Positions 51,451 through 58,334 of a stretch of DNA of 64,000 bases are shown here, in pieces (position 1 is the stretch's first letter; every line of letters begins with the position of its first letter). The notes under the pieces are model-generated. The model had not been told where the DNA came from. It did no database searches and saw nothing but the letters and a program-made list of their open reading frames with translations. The stretch is taken from assembly GCA_964478515.1 (NCBI GenBank), contig CAYZIL010000009.1, positions 1 through 64,000 of the forward strand, written 5' to 3'. The DNA is from HGM13233 sp964478515. GTDB lineage: Bacteria; Bacillota; Clostridia; Oscillospirales; Ruminococcaceae. The position numbers were made by a program, and so were the translations under genes.

Positions 51451-53022
51451 TCAGCGGCTTCTCCTCTTAACTATTACGACAGCGCCGACAAACAGCACCG
51501 CCAGCGGGATTATCGCCGTGACGACGGCGGTCCACCATTTTATCTGGCTGCTGTCCATCGTCACATAATTGTAAGACATGTCTTTTTCGTGTACTGACAC
51601 CGACTCTTCCTGTTCGCACAGCCAGGCGACTGAGTTTACGAACAAGTCAGAATTGGCGCCGGAGACGTACTGGTCGGTGTCGCCGTCAAGCAGGCTGTAC
51701 GCGCCGTACCAGATAACGCGCGTATCGCCGTCGGCAGTGGGTTCTTCCGCAAGCATGGCGACGTTGAAAAGTCCGTGGGGCTCGCCTTCCACGTAGTCGG
51801 CAGTGGTGGTTATTTCACTGGTCTGTTTTATCCAGGCGTTGTCCGTCGTGGTCAGCAGCGGGGTCAGCGTTATTGTGTCGCGGTACAAGCCGGTCGCCTC
51901 AATCGCCTGAGTCAGCGGGCACAGCACATAATAGCCGCTGTCAATAAGCGGTTGGGTAATGTCGTGCTCGCATATTTCCGGCATAAGGTAGTACTGCGAC
52001 TGATAGTAATAATTGCTGTCGCCCTCTACTATATAACCGTCAACGGATTTCATCCCGTAATATGCCATCAGTTCGGCGAAGTTCGGTTGGTCCTTTGTTT
52101 GGGAATACTCCGTATAAACCAACATGCGGCCGCCGGCGTCGAGGTAATTCATCAGCTTTTGCATTTCGTCCGCACTGATGTCACTCGTCGGGTCAATAAT
52201 AATAACACAGGCGTAGTTGTCAACAGATATTTCGTCCGTAAGCAGGTTGAGCTCCTGCATGGCAATATTTTCAAGCGAGAGGTAGTTTGCGTATTCGTCC
52301 GAAAGCTCCGCCTCGCCGTGGCCGGTTATCAGCGCTACGGTGGGAAGCGTGTCGGTCGTGACGTATTTTATGCCCGAGGTGACTACGTCCTCGCCGTTGA
52401 AGGTGATGGTGTCAACCTCATAGTTGTAGGTCTCTTCGTTGACTGTGTAGGTTATGGTGTAAATGTCGTTGTAATCTATAGCTTTGGCGCGCTTTTCGCT
52501 GACGATGATAAGGCTGTTGTCGTTGAGCGTCAAGTTGGTGTACTGCGCGGTAAAGTCCGGCTGCAGCACCGGGTCGACCGTCTTTATGCTTATTTGTTCG
52601 CAGGCGTCGGCGTAGCGCTGAATAAAGTCCTGTATGAGCGAGTCCTCACTGCCGGCTCCGCAAACGAGGTAAATGGTTACGGGGATGTCGACCGTGTCGA
52701 GAAATTCACGCGTCGGGTCGCTGATGTTGTAAACCTGACTTTGGGTCAGGTCAATTTTCGTGTAGGTGCTGGGCAGCGCGTTCACCACGAGGTTTATCAG
52801 CACCACAACAACAAGTGCCGCCGCGACCGAAATAAGGCTCAGTCCGCCGCTGCGGAATATTCGCCCCGAAAAGGACAGCTTTAAGTCGCGGAAAAATTCG
52901 CGGGGCGTGCGGTATTGCTTTTTGCTCTCTTTTTTGTTTTCGGCAGCGTCTTCGGTGTCCTCAGCCGCCGCGTCGGCGTCTGTGTCGCGCTTTTTGCGAA
53001 AGTATTCGTCGTCGAATTTCAT
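51451..53022 (-). CDS. GldG-like ABC transporter auxiliary protein
   Basis: 523 aa. Charged, cytoplasmic N terminus of about 65 residues, a transmembrane helix (about 75-97), a large extracytoplasmic ABC_transp_aux/GldG domain (ITGHGEAELSDEYANYLSLE, VIIDPTSDISADEM), and a C-terminal helix followed by KRRSR. The ATG at 53022 overlaps the permease stop (TGATG) with AGGAG 9 nt upstream; an ATG 9 bp earlier sits too close to that site. In Bacteroidetes GldG acts with GldF and GldA in gliding, but in Firmicutes the system is non-motility and uncharacterised. Confidence 0.82.
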   Translation of the reverse strand: MKFDDEYFRKKRDTDADAAAEDTEDAAENKKESKKQYRTPREFFRDLKLSFSGRIFRSGGLSLISVAAALVVVVLINLVVNALPSTYTKIDLTQSQVYNISDPTREFLDTVDIPVTIYLVCGAGSEDSLIQDFIQRYADACEQISIKTVDPVLQPDFTAQYTNLTLNDNSLIIVSEKRAKAIDYNDIYTITYTVNEETYNYEVDTITFNGEDVVTSGIKYVTTDTLPTVALITGHGEAELSDEYANYLSLENIAMQELNLLTDEISVDNYACVIIIDPTSDISADEMQKLMNYLDAGGRMLVYTEYSQTKDQPNFAELMAYYGMKSVDGYIVEGDSNYYYQSQYYLMPEICEHDITQPLIDSGYYVLCPLTQAIEATGLYRDTITLTPLLTTTDNAWIKQTSEITTTADYVEGEPHGLFNVAMLAEEPTADGDTRVIWYGAYSLLDGDTDQYVSGANSDLFVNSVAWLCEQEESVSVHEKDMSYNYVTMDSSQIKWWTAVVTAIIPLAVLFVGAVVIVKRRSR

Positions 53023-53885
53023 CAGCTCCATCTCCTTTTTTCAAGTGACTGAACGGTGAGGAAGATGAAGAAGAATATCACCGACAGATAATAAACTATG
53101 CCGTTTATGTCAAGCAGGCCGTAATTGAAGTTGGAAAATTTACCGAACACCGCCAGCCAGGACAGCACGTCGCCGAGCGTGCCTTCAATGAACGCCGGCT
53201 GGAATATATACAGCAGCGCCGCGGCAATTTCAAATATGCAGCCGACGAAAACTGCGGCGAAGGTGCTGGCCGTCATAAACCGGATTATTACCACCACCAG
53301 CAGCGCAATTACCGTAAGCCCCGCCAGCGACGCCAGTGCCGAGTCGGACATGTTCGACACCAAAAGCGGTATTAGGTACATCGCCAGCATAACACCGAAC
53401 GAGACGACCAGCGAGACGATGTAGTTGTCTGTCAGCGACGAAATAAAAAGTCCGACAGACAGCAGCGCCGCGCCCAGCAGAACAAAGCCGAAAATTGCCA
53501 GGTAGGCGGTTGTCAGCTCCACTTTGCCGTACATGGACAGTATAAGCGGATACAGGCAGCTTACCGCACAGGGAATAAGGAAAACCGACAGCGTCGCCAG
53601 ATATTTTCCGGTCACTATCTCTGACATGGACACCGGCGCGGTAAATATCAGCTGGTCGGTGCGCTGCCGCTTGTCCTCGACAAGAATGCGCATCGTCATC
53701 ATCGGCACGACGGCGATGAACAAAAAACTTGAAACCTCTATTGCGTATTCAAAGTTGGCATAGCTCTGGTTCAAGTTGACCTGCGTCATAGCAACGCCGA
53801 GTATCAGCAGCGTAAAGGCGACGACAACATAGCCTGTCATATTCTGAAAATACGATTTGAACTCTCTTTTATAAATTGCTTTCAT
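53022..53885 (-). CDS. ABC-2-type permease, GldF-like
   Basis: 287 aa with six transmembrane helices and a cytoplasmic N terminus (AIYKREFKSYFQNMTGY), typical for GldF-like ABC-2 permeases. The loop TMRILVEDKRQRTDQLIFTAPVSMSEIVTGKY after the second helix is the family hallmark. Start overlaps the ATPase gene end by 4 bp, and the stop overlaps the GldG-like start. Likely exports or positions an unknown envelope substrate. Confidence 0.87.
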   Translation of the reverse strand: MKAIYKREFKSYFQNMTGYVVVAFTLLILGVAMTQVNLNQSYANFEYAIEVSSFLFIAVVPMMTMRILVEDKRQRTDQLIFTAPVSMSEIVTGKYLATLSVFLIPCAVSCLYPLILSMYGKVELTTAYLAIFGFVLLGAALLSVGLFISSLTDNYIVSLVVSFGVMLAMYLIPLLVSNMSDSALASLAGLTVIALLVVVIIRFMTASTFAAVFVGCIFEIAAALLYIFQPAFIEGTLGDVLSWLAVFGKFSNFNYGLLDINGIVYYLSVIFFFIFLTVQSLEKRRWS

Positions 53886-55036
53886 TTTTTGTCCGCCCCG
53901 GTTTTCTTTTTGGCGTGCTTGCTGTTTTTAGCAGTCGCGGCAGTTTTGCCGCTGTTTTCGGCGGCGCCGGCTTTGGATTTTTGCGACAGCGCGTAATCCT
54001 TGTCCGTGCGCTTTGCCGGCGGCGGCGCCGGCTGTTCTTCACCGATGGCTTTCATGTCGTATTGCCGCTTGCTGCGAGTCGGCTTTTTCTCTTCCTGCGC
54101 CGGCTCCCTGTCGGCGGTCAGCTGCAGGAAAACGTCCTCCAGCGACATGGTATAGGTCTCCATGCCGAGCACGGCGCAGCCGTTTTTGTAAAGAGCGCCC
54201 GACACGTCGGCGCGAATATCGACAGAGCCGCGCGCGGTAATAACCGCCTCGGCGGTGCCGTCCTTTTTGCCTTTGACCTGTATTTTCTTTACGTTCTTGC
54301 AGCCGCTGAGTGCGCTGCGCACCACCTCTTTGTCGCCCTTGACGGTGACTTTTATGATGTTCGCGCCCTCCATATTATTGCTGAGGTTTTGCGGCGTGTC
54401 GCAGGCCATCAGCTTTCCCTTGTTAATTATCAGCACCGTGTCGCACACGGCGCTCACCTCGCTGAGAATGTGGCTGCTGAGAATTATTGTGCGGTTGCGT
54501 CTGAGCTTTTTTATCAGCGCCAGCATCTCAATTATCTGCTTCGGGTCAAGTCCGGAGGTCGGCTCGTCGAGAATAAGCACTTCCGGGTCGCCTATAAGCG
54601 CCCCGGCAAGACCGACGCGCTGTTTGTAGCCCTTGGAAAGCTGCTTTATCAGTCTGTCCTGAACGTCGGCAATGCGCACGGCGGCGACGGCTTTTTTAAT
54701 TTCCTCGCGCTTTTGCGACTTGTCCACCTTTTTCAGCTCGGCGACAAAATCAAGATATTCCCGCGGCGTCATGTCCGGGTAGAGCGGCGGCTGCTCGGGC
54801 AAAAAGCCGATGTGCTTTTTTGCCTGCTCGGCCTGCTCGAAAATGTCCAGTCCGTTAATAAGCACCTGTCCCTTTGTGGCGGCAAGGTAACCGGTCATGA
54901 CGTTCATCGTCGTCGTTTTTCCCGCGCCGTTGGGGCCGAGAAAGCCGTAAACCTGTCCGTCTTTCACCCTAAAGGAAAGATCGTCGACGGCGACATGCTC
55001 GCCGTATTTTTTGGTCAAATTTTTTACTTCAATCAA
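53882..55036 (-). CDS. ABC transporter ATP-binding protein, GldA-like, with long C-terminal tail
   Basis: 384 aa. ABC domain in residues 1-220: Walker A GPNGAGKTTTMN, signature LSKGYKQRVGLAGA, Walker B VLILDEPTSGLDP, switch SSHILSEV. A regulatory domain of about 80 residues follows, then an unusual Lys/Ala/Pro-rich charged tail (about residues 320-384) that is probably disordered. Start is TTG at 55036 with GGAGGT 7 nt upstream. First gene of the four-gene Gld-like operon, 97 bp after sigE. Confidence 0.88.
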   Translation of the reverse strand: MIEVKNLTKKYGEHVAVDDLSFRVKDGQVYGFLGPNGAGKTTTMNVMTGYLAATKGQVLINGLDIFEQAEQAKKHIGFLPEQPPLYPDMTPREYLDFVAELKKVDKSQKREEIKKAVAAVRIADVQDRLIKQLSKGYKQRVGLAGALIGDPEVLILDEPTSGLDPKQIIEMLALIKKLRRNRTIILSSHILSEVSAVCDTVLIINKGKLMACDTPQNLSNNMEGANIIKVTVKGDKEVVRSALSGCKNVKKIQVKGKKDGTAEAVITARGSVDIRADVSGALYKNGCAVLGMETYTMSLEDVFLQLTADREPAQEEKKPTRSKRQYDMKAIGEEQPAPPPAKRTDKDYALSQKSKAGAAENSGKTAATAKNSKHAKKKTGADKK

Positions 55037-55080
55037 TGCGCAGACCTCCGCTGGCTAAGCGATATTATCTTTAGAATTAT

Positions 55081-55109
55081 ATTATATATAAACAGTCCAA
55101 TTATTAAAA
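55081..55109 (-). promoter_or_regulatory. Possible promoter of the Gld-like operon
   Basis: Minus strand: TTTTAA (55104-55109), 17-bp spacer, perfect TATAAT (55081-55086), with a second overlapping TATAAT at 55076-55081. The -35 is weak. A 12-bp AT-rich inverted repeat (55099-55110 with 55123-55134) overlaps the sigE stop and this -35. The region is AT-rich, so chance matches are possible. Confidence 0.35.
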
Positions 55110-55133
55110 CCAAATTAACATAGTTTTAATAAT

Positions 55134-55838
55134 TTACTGAGGGGTCGCCATTGTCAGCCGCAGTTTTTTGATTATTCTTTTTTCCAACCGCGAAATGTAG
55201 GACTGCGAGATGCCAATCATGTCGGCCACCTCTTTTTGGGTGTGTTCGCTGCCGCTTTTCAGCCCGAAGCGCAGCTCGATTATTTGCTGTTCACGCGCCG
55301 ACAGCAGCGCGACTGCCTTGCCGAGCTGGTCGTGCTCCGACTCGCGCTCAACGCCGCGAAACACTGTGTCCGCGTCGCTGCCGAGAATGTCGCACAGCAG
55401 CAGTTCATTGCCGTCCCAGTCGGTGTTCAGCGGCTCGTCAATAGAAATCTCCTGACGGCGGTTTTGACTTTTGCGCAAAAACATCAAAATTTCGTTCTCT
55501 ATGCAGCGTGACGCATAGGTAGCCAGCTTAATATTTTTGTCCGGACAAAAGGTGTTTACCGCCTTGATTAGGCCGATAGCGCCGATAGAAACGAGGTCTT
55601 CGACATTAATGCCGGAGCTCTCAAATTTTTTCGCAATGTAAACTACCAGACGCAGATTGTGGGAAATAAGTATCTGCTTTGCCTGCTCGTCGCCGGCTTT
55701 CAAACGCTCGAAGACCTCGCACTGCTGCTGCTTGCTCAGCGGCGGCGGCAGCGTGGCCGGACCGTTTATATACATTATCGTCTTTTTGGCAAATAATTGC
55801 AACAACTTGCACAAATAATAGTGGATGAATTTTAACAT
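55134..55838 (-). CDS. sigE: Mother-cell sigma factor SigE (pro-sigma E)
   Basis: 234 aa sigma-70-family factor. N-terminal pro-sequence (about residues 1-25, KFIHYYLCKLLQLF) precedes the conserved GPATLPPPLS. Region 2 has SHNLRLVVYIAKKFESSG and DLVSIGAIGLIKAVNTF, region 4 ends DMIGISQSYISRLEKRIIKKL. The pro-sequence and upstream spoIIGA identify it as SigE rather than SigK. SpoIIGA, activated from the forespore, should cleave it. GAGGT lies 5 nt before the ATG. Confidence 0.94.
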   Translation of the reverse strand: MLKFIHYYLCKLLQLFAKKTIMYINGPATLPPPLSKQQQCEVFERLKAGDEQAKQILISHNLRLVVYIAKKFESSGINVEDLVSIGAIGLIKAVNTFCPDKNIKLATYASRCIENEILMFLRKSQNRRQEISIDEPLNTDWDGNELLLCDILGSDADTVFRGVERESEHDQLGKAVALLSAREQQIIELRFGLKSGSEHTQKEVADMIGISQSYISRLEKRIIKKLRLTMATPQ

Positions 55839-55845
55839 ATTTACC

Positions 55846-56697
55846 TCACATTTCCTTAATGGCGTCGTAGCTGATAATAGCCTCGAAGCCCGTTTGCCGC
55901 GTACAGACAGCTGCGAGCGGTTCTTCTATCTGTTTTTTTGTTCCGGAATACTCAATTTCGCAACTGCGCAGCGCGTAGGCGACCAGCAGCCCCTGTCCGC
56001 CGAGCGAGTCGTAGGGGATGAGCCTGAACTTCAGCCCGCTGCCGTCGCCGGCGCAGTTTGCGGCAAATTCCAGCTGTTTTTTGTCAAACAGCCTTGCCGC
56101 CGCTTGCGGCGAAAGCAGTATTACCGGCCGGCCACTGAGCGCGTCGCACACCTTGGCGCCGGTATCTACCAGCGCCGTGCAGCGGTAGACGCCTTTTTCT
56201 CCGCACAGTTTCAACTGCGCCGCCGCCGCTTGCGGCGCGCGCCCGCGCCACCAGGCATACACGGCGCGCACAACTAAATAAACGGCCGTCATCAGCGCCA
56301 CGAGCATCAGCGGACGGCTGTCAAAATAAAAGGCCGTATTGTTGTAAATAACGCCCGCGTCCAGCAGCTCTGCTGCGAGATATGCCGCGCCGCCGAAAAC
56401 AAGATTTACCGCGCCGAAGCAGATAAAATCGCGGGCAAAGCGTGCCCATGATGCGGCGCCGAAAGCTGCAACCGTGACCGCCGCAAGGCAGCACAGCTTT
56501 ACGGCAGCGAGCGGCAACGGCTTTATTTGCGGCAGCAGTATCAGCAGCGCACTTGCAGCCGCCAGCGCCGCCGCCCCCAGCAGTCGTCCGAGCGACAGTT
56601 TTTGCCCGCACACCGCCGCCGTGGCGCGCAGCAGCAGGCAGTCGATGAGAAAATTCACCGCCAGCAGTAAGTCAATATATATAACACGCACCTGCAT
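55846..56697 (-). CDS. spoIIGA: Sigma-E processing aspartic protease SpoIIGA
   Basis: 283 aa. Five or so transmembrane helices in the N-terminal half beginning VIYIDLLLAVNFLIDCLLL, and a C-terminal aspartic-protease domain with catalytic ALVDTGAKVCD (Asp at about residue 178) and RPVILLSP. It cleaves the SigE pro-sequence in the mother-cell septal membrane. The ATG at 56697 is used; a GTG lies directly before it. It precedes sigE by 7 bp, the conserved arrangement. Confidence 0.92.
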   Translation of the reverse strand: MQVRVIYIDLLLAVNFLIDCLLLRATAAVCGQKLSLGRLLGAAALAAASALLILLPQIKPLPLAAVKLCCLAAVTVAAFGAASWARFARDFICFGAVNLVFGGAAYLAAELLDAGVIYNNTAFYFDSRPLMLVALMTAVYLVVRAVYAWWRGRAPQAAAAQLKLCGEKGVYRCTALVDTGAKVCDALSGRPVILLSPQAAARLFDKKQLEFAANCAGDGSGLKFRLIPYDSLGGQGLLVAYALRSCEIEYSGTKKQIEEPLAAVCTRQTGFEAIISYDAIKEM

Positions 56698-56764
56698 CAC
56701 CCTTCAACAAGTATATGCGCCGGCGTCACCGCAATTTGTCACTACCGGTCCGAAAAGCAGCAGT

Positions 56765-56792
56765 TTGCAAAACCCGGACAAAATAGTATAAT
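56765..56792 (+). promoter_or_regulatory. Promoter of the ATP-grasp gene
   Basis: -35 TTGCAA (56765-56770), 16-bp spacer, perfect -10 TATAAT (56787-56792), 27 bp before the start codon, with AGGAG between. Confidence 0.6.
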
Positions 56793-56819
56793 TACTGTAT
56801 TCTTCATCAGGAGACAAAA

Positions 56820-57830
56820 ATGGGTTATATAAGTTATATTTTTCGCCGCTTGGGCGACATGCACTACGACAAGCTTGCCGAAATGACAAAATACATCAGC
56901 GAAAAGACCGGCCGCAGCCGCCTGGGCGTGCTGTTGGACATGGGAATTTGCGCCGTTCGCTACGGTGCAGGTTATGCCGACTATGAGCTTTACGAGATGT
57001 ACGCCATGACACCGGCACAGCGCAACACTGTTATGACTCGCGGGCGCAACAACGCCTTCGTCAAAAAATACAACCAGAAGGATTACTTCCACTGTCTGGA
57101 AAACAAGGACGAGTTCAACACCATCTTTGCCGATTTTCTCGGCCGCAGCTGGGTCTATGCCAGCGCCGACACGCGCGAGCAGGCGCGCCAATGGATAAAC
57201 GAAAACAGTCACTTTATCGCCAAGCCGCGCGACGGCGGCGGCGGACGCGGAGTCGAAATAATCGACATGGCCGAACAGGAATCGGTCGACGCCGTGCTCG
57301 ACAGGTTGACTGCCGACGGCCGCTCGTATGTGCTTGAGCAGCTAATAAAGCAGTGCGCCGAATTCAATCGCCTTTACCCCTATTCCGTTAACACCGTGCG
57401 CTTTCTCACTATCCAGAAAGACGGCAAGGTTGCCTGCCCCGCCGCCTATTTACGCATTGGCAGCGGCGGACATGTGGTCGACAATTTTCACCAGGAGGGT
57501 TTGGCAGCGCCGATAGATATGGCGACCGGACGCGTTCGCAGCGTCGCAGTCGACCGCCGCAAACAGACCTTCACCAAACACCCGGTCACCGGCACCGAAA
57601 TACTCGGCTACCAGGTACCGCAATGGCCGCAGATAGTCGCCATGTGCCGGCGTGCGGCGCTGATAGTTCCGCAGATGAGTTTTACGGGTTGGGATGTCGC
57701 CGTTACCGACGCGGGGCCGGTGTTTATAGAGGCCAATGAATTTCCCGGACACGACATCTACCAGCTGCCGGAACACACGCCCGACAAAATAGGTATGTAT
57801 CCCGTCTTTATGAACGCAAAGTTCGAATAG
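56820..57830 (+). CDS. Sugar-transfer-associated ATP-grasp protein
   Basis: 336 aa. An N-terminal helical region starting GYISYIFRRLGDMHYDKL, then an ATP-grasp fold with FIAKPRDGGGGRGVEI (ATP loop), LEQLIKQ, NTVRFLT and metal-binding FIEANEFPGHD. It matches the sugar-transfer-associated ATP-grasp family (ATPgrasp_ST), usually found in surface-polysaccharide loci, where it may ligate an amino acid to a sugar. Here it stands alone, with own promoter and terminator. The reaction is unknown. Confidence 0.85.
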   Translation: MGYISYIFRRLGDMHYDKLAEMTKYISEKTGRSRLGVLLDMGICAVRYGAGYADYELYEMYAMTPAQRNTVMTRGRNNAFVKKYNQKDYFHCLENKDEFNTIFADFLGRSWVYASADTREQARQWINENSHFIAKPRDGGGGRGVEIIDMAEQESVDAVLDRLTADGRSYVLEQLIKQCAEFNRLYPYSVNTVRFLTIQKDGKVACPAAYLRIGSGGHVVDNFHQEGLAAPIDMATGRVRSVAVDRRKQTFTKHPVTGTEILGYQVPQWPQIVAMCRRAALIVPQMSFTGWDVAVTDAGPVFIEANEFPGHDIYQLPEHTPDKIGMYPVFMNAKFE

Positions 57831-57874
57831 TTTTTCAGCTGCAGCGCATATTGACTGCGCGTGCCGCTCACAGT

Positions 57875-57930
57875 AAGAACAGAGCTCTCTTTTGTCGCGA
57901 CCAAAAAGAGCTCTGTTCTTTAATTTTGCT
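57875..57930 (+). terminator. Terminator after the ATP-grasp gene
   Basis: Perfect 14-bp arms AAGAACAGAGCTCT (57875-57888) and its complement (57907-57920), followed by TAATTTTGCTTTT. It lies 44 bp after the stop. The rest of 57931-58046 shows nothing I can support. Confidence 0.8.
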
Positions 57931-58046
57931 TTTGCATTGAGTTTTTACTGCAGCACAGGATTATAAATCAGTTGCTGGACGCTACGCTCAGGCGCTTAGT
58001 CAAACACAAAACAATAACCGGGCGCAAAAGCACCGGCAAAGAAAAC

Positions 58047-58075
58047 GAGCCTCGCGCCGCAGGCGCGAGGCTCGG
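58047..58075 (-). terminator. GC-rich hairpin, likely terminator after mutS2
   Basis: Perfect 13-bp inverted repeat (58047-58059 with 58063-58075) followed on the minus strand by TTTTCTTT. It lies about 260 bp after the mutS2 stop, which would leave a long 3' untranslated region unless another transcript lies between. Confidence 0.6.
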
Positions 58076-58111
58076 GCAGTTAGAGATTTTTCTCTTGCCG
58101 TTAAATTGTTA

Positions 58112-58199
58112 AAGAGAGCGGGAAACTTATGGGGACGCAGCACAACGGTATCTTGGCTCCATAAAAAACGTTTTTGTGCTTTGAAAACCGCACTCTCTT
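58112..58199 (+). ncRNA. Candidate structured RNA with pseudoknot
   Basis: About 88 nt. An outer helix pairs 58112-58118 with 58193-58199 and, after a 2-nt bulge, 58119-58121 with 58188-58190. Inside, TTATGGGG (58127-58134) pairs with CTCCATAA (58157-58164, one G-U), and AGCACAA (58139-58145) from its loop pairs with TTGTGCT (58174-58180), which makes an H-type pseudoknot. The G-U pair favours the plus strand. I see no promoter or own terminator and do not recognise the class. No supportable protein-coding gene lies in 57831-58334. Confidence 0.35.
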
Positions 58200-58334
58200 A
58201 CTTAATTTATGCTCATTTGCTTGCCGTTTTAGAACGCGTCTTTAAGCGCCGGCAGTGCTTCGCTCCTACTGGCCCCTGTGCATTTCACAACGTATATGCG
58301 TGGTAAAGTATCTGCGTCGAGCAGACATTGGGAA

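Noticed and set aside
56710..56743. Long-spacer promoter (GTGACA, 21 bp, TATACT) with a Spo0A-box-like TTTGTCACT upstream of spoIIGA
   Set aside because: It resembles the Bacillus spoIIG arrangement, but the -10 lies so close to the ATG that the leader would be only about 6 nt, and the Spo0A-box match is 7 of 9. Not strong enough to annotate.
58131..58148. Similarity of GGGGACGCAGCACAACGG to the c-di-GMP-I riboswitch core (GGGACGCAAAGC)
   Set aside because: The upstream AAACC element, the helix around it and the receptor stem of that riboswitch are missing, and no plus-strand gene follows.
58106..58306. 66-codon plus-strand open frame in the gap before mutS2
   Set aside because: No ribosome site, no recognisable protein sequence, and it coincides with the structured RNA candidate.
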